Shown: positions 62,701 through 64,000 of the stretch, piece after piece
Position numbering within the stretch: the stretch's first letter is position 1
Layout of the letters: the number at the start of each line of letters is the position of its first letter
Assembly (NCBI GenBank): GCA_963932545.1
Contig: CAWVRH010000005.1
Coordinates: 49,128-113,127, forward strand
DNA: 64,000 bases
Source of the DNA: UBA8337 sp963932545
GTDB lineage: Bacteria; Pseudomonadota; Alphaproteobacteria; RS24
Reading direction: 5' to 3'
Position numbers and translations under genes: made by a program
Notes under the pieces: model-generated
Database searches by the model: none
What the model was told of the DNA's origin: nothing
What the model saw: only the letters and a program-made list of their open reading frames with translations

Positions 62701-64000
62701 TTTGCCTCTTTGGACATATATGTGGAGGGTAACGACGTTATCCCGACAGCCGGAAACGACTTTGCTGCCGTTTTCGAAGACGAAAATGTTGCCATATTGA
62801 ATACAAGCACCGCCGAAAATAAGTCTGGCGGCGACGATGCGTCGGCGGTCGACCTGCCCGGCGAACACACCGGCAACCTCCTATTGAATGACTCAGACAC
62901 TGACCTTGACGGCAATAGCGTTGGCGGCATTACCATTACGCACGTCAAATTCGGCACTGGAAATTACCAAAGCGTTTCTCAGGAATTGGTCGAGACGGAA
63001 ATTGACGGAACATACGGCACCCTAAACATTTACCATGACGGCACCTATAATTACACGGCCGATAAAGATGCAGCCGATCCGCTCACGCCTGGTGAAACTG
63101 TCGTAGACACGTTCACCTATAAATTAACAGATAGTGGTGGCTTTACGGATGAAGCGACGCTCGCTATCACTGTCCACGGTGTCGGTAATGAAACCTATGA
63201 CATTGAACTTGTTATCGACGAAAATACTGACCTCAATTTCCTAGAGAGCACTTTTCCTGATCTCGAGGGCGACGAGCATAATCCTCCAATTGTCATCCAA
63301 ACCCTGCCTGAGAGAGGGACACTTTTCTACCAGGACTCCGAACTGACAGTGGTTCCACAAGAGGTTCCGCACGCAAATTTAAACCTATTAATGTTCCGCC
63401 CCGACACCGATACGCACGGGGATGATGGCCTTAATAATCAACCCGGATACGCCTTCTTTACTTACTCAATAGACCTATCCGGCGACAATGACCCGGTTGT
63501 GACTGTCAATATTGATGTGACGCCGGATGGAAATAATTCACCACCGACGGTTCAAACCGGTGTTGATACGCCGAATGACACAGCTGACGACACATCAAGT
63601 GTTGGTGAGGTGACGACTGTCGAAGATACAGACCATGTATTTGGTCACAGTGAGTTTAACTTCCACGACCCTGATGATCCGACCAGTGACTTAACCAGCA
63701 TCACCATTATCGGTCTTCCGAGTGTGGGTAAGATCTTCATTGATGATGTTGAGCTGACCGCGGATAATTTGGCAACACTGGGCTTGGATATTACCAAGGC
63801 AGATATTGACGCCAACAAAATCGTCTTCCGCCCCACTCCGGATGAGAACGGCAATGATTATGCGACTTTCGGTTTCACGGTAAGCGATGGCCTTGCCTCA
63901 AGTGCGGTAGCAACAATGACGGTAAACGTCACACCGGATAACGACCCACCGACGGTTCAAACCGGTGTTGATACGCCGAATGACACAGCTGACGACACAT
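56770..64000 (+). CDS. Giant DUF4347/cadherin-like/VCBS surface protein (3' partial)
   Basis: The frame is open for more than 2,410 codons from a GTG at 56770 (GGAG 7 nt upstream) to the window end. Residues 9-22 hold the LEPRLLFDGD motif found at the start of DUF4347 proteins. A DUF4347 domain (about 63-205) includes IHIFGHGAAGEASLG and ILLYGCDIAAGEDG. Beyond it, cadherin-like and VCBS-like modules follow, for example 225-360, around 1300 (YGSLVLAADGSFVYT), around 2100 (TFTYKLTDSGGF) and 2258 onward. The protein is very acidic with few cysteines, typical of large calcium-stabilised adhesins secreted by a type I system. The C-terminus, with any RTX repeats, is not in view. Confidence 0.88.
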   Translation, partial: MSKKQVKPPLIYALEPRLLFDGDLGADLASAIVYRDGNASEAPAIAPENQRDNLRLEAQNARSAIVFIDGGVEDPQTLADAAVHVLPDNAQIHILNGDSDGFAQINDILQNHDRVDEIHIFGHGAAGEASLGTASLSLETLTTHSGTLAALKDTLTEDGDILLYGCDIAAGEDGQTFIEELAELTAADIAASDDLTGAGGDWELEGNTGPIEADAIEADEYAFQLNNAPAAADNAVTVGQGNSYTFAASQFGFADADNDTLVHVEIASLPINGTLEKSTWTAPDENYTGGREDNEFQDEANWEDAFQGETISLADLNGGRLRFTPAANASGSGYGSFTFKVNDGTADSATANTMTVNIDADADKVAGHTSDRIVISNDFTNFASGSGGDGYGTEKIHIVKENTNVFSGGTMNDFAIGSTIVNDAENRLDSYLIFRNGELSSSSSVYIDFDTTIAGVYTASYHSDNDGALDAPFAKAGATYPVRVGSDAIESPGETVSVSGRRLTLNWDVGNSSDYDAIRVFVWSGKPAPVADDFDAYTSEDNMHGEWREYSLTIAGGDPELTGDMIDWRDHVTSNNGAAVAVISTWLDGDTPPADDYSRDPTSGFHLTSQYFQSSGGEQLFRLSVRNNDGLIRLDNSATSTSTNFEEQAPDDANLTYRLNYRVMDEFGGTDDGVITVHVQPANDAPYWEGNIDSPITVQNSGVYTLAASDPGHPINWVNDPDHADSDLTMLFQGGGTSLVRDHGTWSIGANNVLTYTPASGGYLPIGSTVSDYIGFTFEDPDGLQSVTSSNRSHTQYNAPEHRYITFSIEGTDTPVPPTAGSTVVTWDGGPASDASNAQSQGTYFKFDLENSGFHFYYNTSDRWSVTHTAADNSQPDSFIDTFVGHNGANVSFNGYIDPTTDEVFASEPTNGNFITFDSRTIDGETITPVFNVHSDSEGGEIIAQGPNYDRDWYFQIPRGHTETFNFEYEVEDEFGETARGSIEIQIQGHNDGLTDLAGIPRYQRTQAGRTITGNLTGAEVVDIGAAFELVKISIDDTEAVSADGVNATLETDRDKLVINMGDNTWAYSDNRDYSSGQHDRFFDVTYQITYPDGEVEEVVYEFIFRPEANHVWTPFDDSINVASDAPIAGDLSPNDSPSGLFLGARTGRDNLRDEGGNDAGASILPYMPAGTVLNGQYGTLVVASDFTFTYTPNEAYKALAAGEQATDTFSYAARPSNPQINDFGVTAGYADIVFNITGQAADWQVRDDFFMTLEGTDLSGSVLSNDYADVTLDGLLITLLDGAPAETSGTNSGSFVATGTYGSLVLAADGSFVYTAGTLSGVDEAVDSFTVTIEDANGNPQTSTLTIKVTDTTDFDNIDEILTKTITVTEGETQTGSNINQLASGNLSWSNITGVAAGSGSPISSNVDQRIEGDWGWLTLYADGTYTYESNDTYLLDVNQQATDTFTFTTSGLDGHNVSGEHKLIVTIDGVDSVASLSPFTIQVTEDTTYYNGQNSGYIEYFGMDKYDGVTSALDAPNQVNVANGWMHYIQDEFNDITSDQYIRSVNGYGTYGNDEYRIEDEIAYIGPSGSSGNWRDEYTVGEDVYAQTMPNGGPLVAFQESSTIKVMAPDVELGAGETLTIEGNEVVLGRLYGNAVIGTFTVEIVGVADPQPVLEDDNLSTTNYQFTELQPGSFQSNTSGNYYVQDDAENVVGKIRFWFGEHTGFYGNAPNYKNVVTVTGNDSISTSGTLAVSVYDADTEQWSDYIDADQDTIVTSTWGTYQWEDYADGRILEYTQNDAFAALYYGTHVDQFKYRFTPLDTSLDADEAEVTVNLKAINDPINTSLPMGEWIYALAGTSTQVLATAANVGTASGAGDAVVGDHSGGVGLAGTTKRDPDGDGSVHVYRFANGQYSNNSSAGYPETGIPKTLNLRVYNHQTNEQVSTSTAPTLTVTDGGDYTLDIPDLPKLDNNTIDYRLRTLDNGTSINFWSSNTAQFASLDIYVEGNDVIPTAGNDFAAVFEDENVAILNTSTAENKSGGDDASAVDLPGEHTGNLLLNDSDTDLDGNSVGGITITHVKFGTGNYQSVSQELVETEIDGTYGTLNIYHDGTYNYTADKDAADPLTPGETVVDTFTYKLTDSGGFTDEATLAITVHGVGNETYDIELVIDENTDLNFLESTFPDLEGDEHNPPIVIQTLPERGTLFYQDSELTVVPQEVPHANLNLLMFRPDTDTHGDDGLNNQPGYAFFTYSIDLSGDNDPVVTVNIDVTPDGNNSPPTVQTGVDTPNDTADDTSSVGEVTTVEDTDHVFGHSEFNFHDPDDPTSDLTSITIIGLPSVGKIFIDDVELTADNLATLGLDITKADIDANKIVFRPTPDENGNDYATFGFTVSDGLASSAVATMTVNVTPDNDPPTVQTGVDTPNDTADDT
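63541..64000 (+). repeat. 405-bp tandem module of the giant surface protein
   Basis: The sequence from 63541 (PPTVQTGVDTPNDTADD) begins again, apparently base for base, at 63946 and is still matching when the window ends. One unit is 405 bp (135 residues) and contains DPDDPTSDLTSITI, FRPTPDENGND and VSDGLASS, a cadherin-like fold. The array size cannot be known from here. Confidence 0.9.

Noticed and set aside
57352..63854. Many minus-strand frames of 60-140 codons under the giant gene
   Set aside because: They are shadows caused by the repeat-rich, stop-poor composition of the plus-strand gene, with no ribosome-binding sites.

Overview
The window looks like a chromosomal segment of an alphaproteobacterium. 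The evidence is gene content and order: a PopZ/DUF2497 gene beside valS, tolC and a pcm-like gene, the run argS-SPOR-nagZ-scpA-scpB-tatABC-serS-surE-LytM-yajC-secD-secF, an aapJQMP amino-acid transporter, trmFO and a pmtA-like methyltransferase. GC content looks intermediate. A marine group such as SAR116 is possible, but this is inference only. No rRNA, CRISPR array, insertion sequence or integrase was seen.

Layout. 1-27 kb is densely packed housekeeping DNA: lipid methylation and tRNA modification, Sec and Tat export, chromosome condensation (ScpAB), cell-wall recycling and septation (NagZ, SPOR, LytM factor), aminoacyl-tRNA synthetases (Ser, Arg, Val), dGTPase, Fe-S insertion, exonuclease III, PopZ and TolC. 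Genes often overlap by 1-20 nt, which suggests operons with translational coupling. tRNA-Cys and tRNA-Asn lie at 27.3-27.5 kb.

27.6-31.0 kb is a surface-polysaccharide locus in decay. A glycosyltransferase is interrupted by an in-frame TGA. A UDP-sugar dehydrogenase is intact. A Gfo/Idh oxidoreductase is frameshifted and cut short. A GalE-type epimerase has an internal deletion and is joined tail to tail to the Gfo/Idh remnant at a short stretch readable in both genes.

31.2-38.3 kb holds photolyase, an FAD oxidoreductase (COG2907), DUF1365, cyclopropane-fatty-acid synthase, an SDR, a DUF6134-like protein and a ChrR-like protein. This is the type of gene set that RpoE-ChrR controls in the singlet-oxygen response of Rhodobacter. 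Here the ChrR protein has no adjacent sigma factor and has lost the zinc ligands of its anti-sigma domain, while its cupin ligands are kept.

38.4-51.1 kb is amino-acid metabolism and transport (cysK, aapJQMP, a metC-like gene, ilvD), two acetyltransferases, a Sel1-repeat protein, a C26 amidotransferase plus patatin pair, a metallopeptidase and a tRNA-Arg.

51.2-56.6 kb is an AT-richer accessory stretch of small secreted or membrane proteins, nearly all on the minus strand. Several start with almost the same signal-peptide coding sequence. A Tat-exported FecR-domain protein, an outer-membrane barrel and a YdjM-type membrane hydrolase are among them.

56.77 kb to the window end is one open reading frame of more than 2,400 codons. 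It encodes a giant DUF4347/cadherin-like/VCBS surface protein whose 3' end lies outside the window; a 405-bp repeat unit has just begun again when the window stops.
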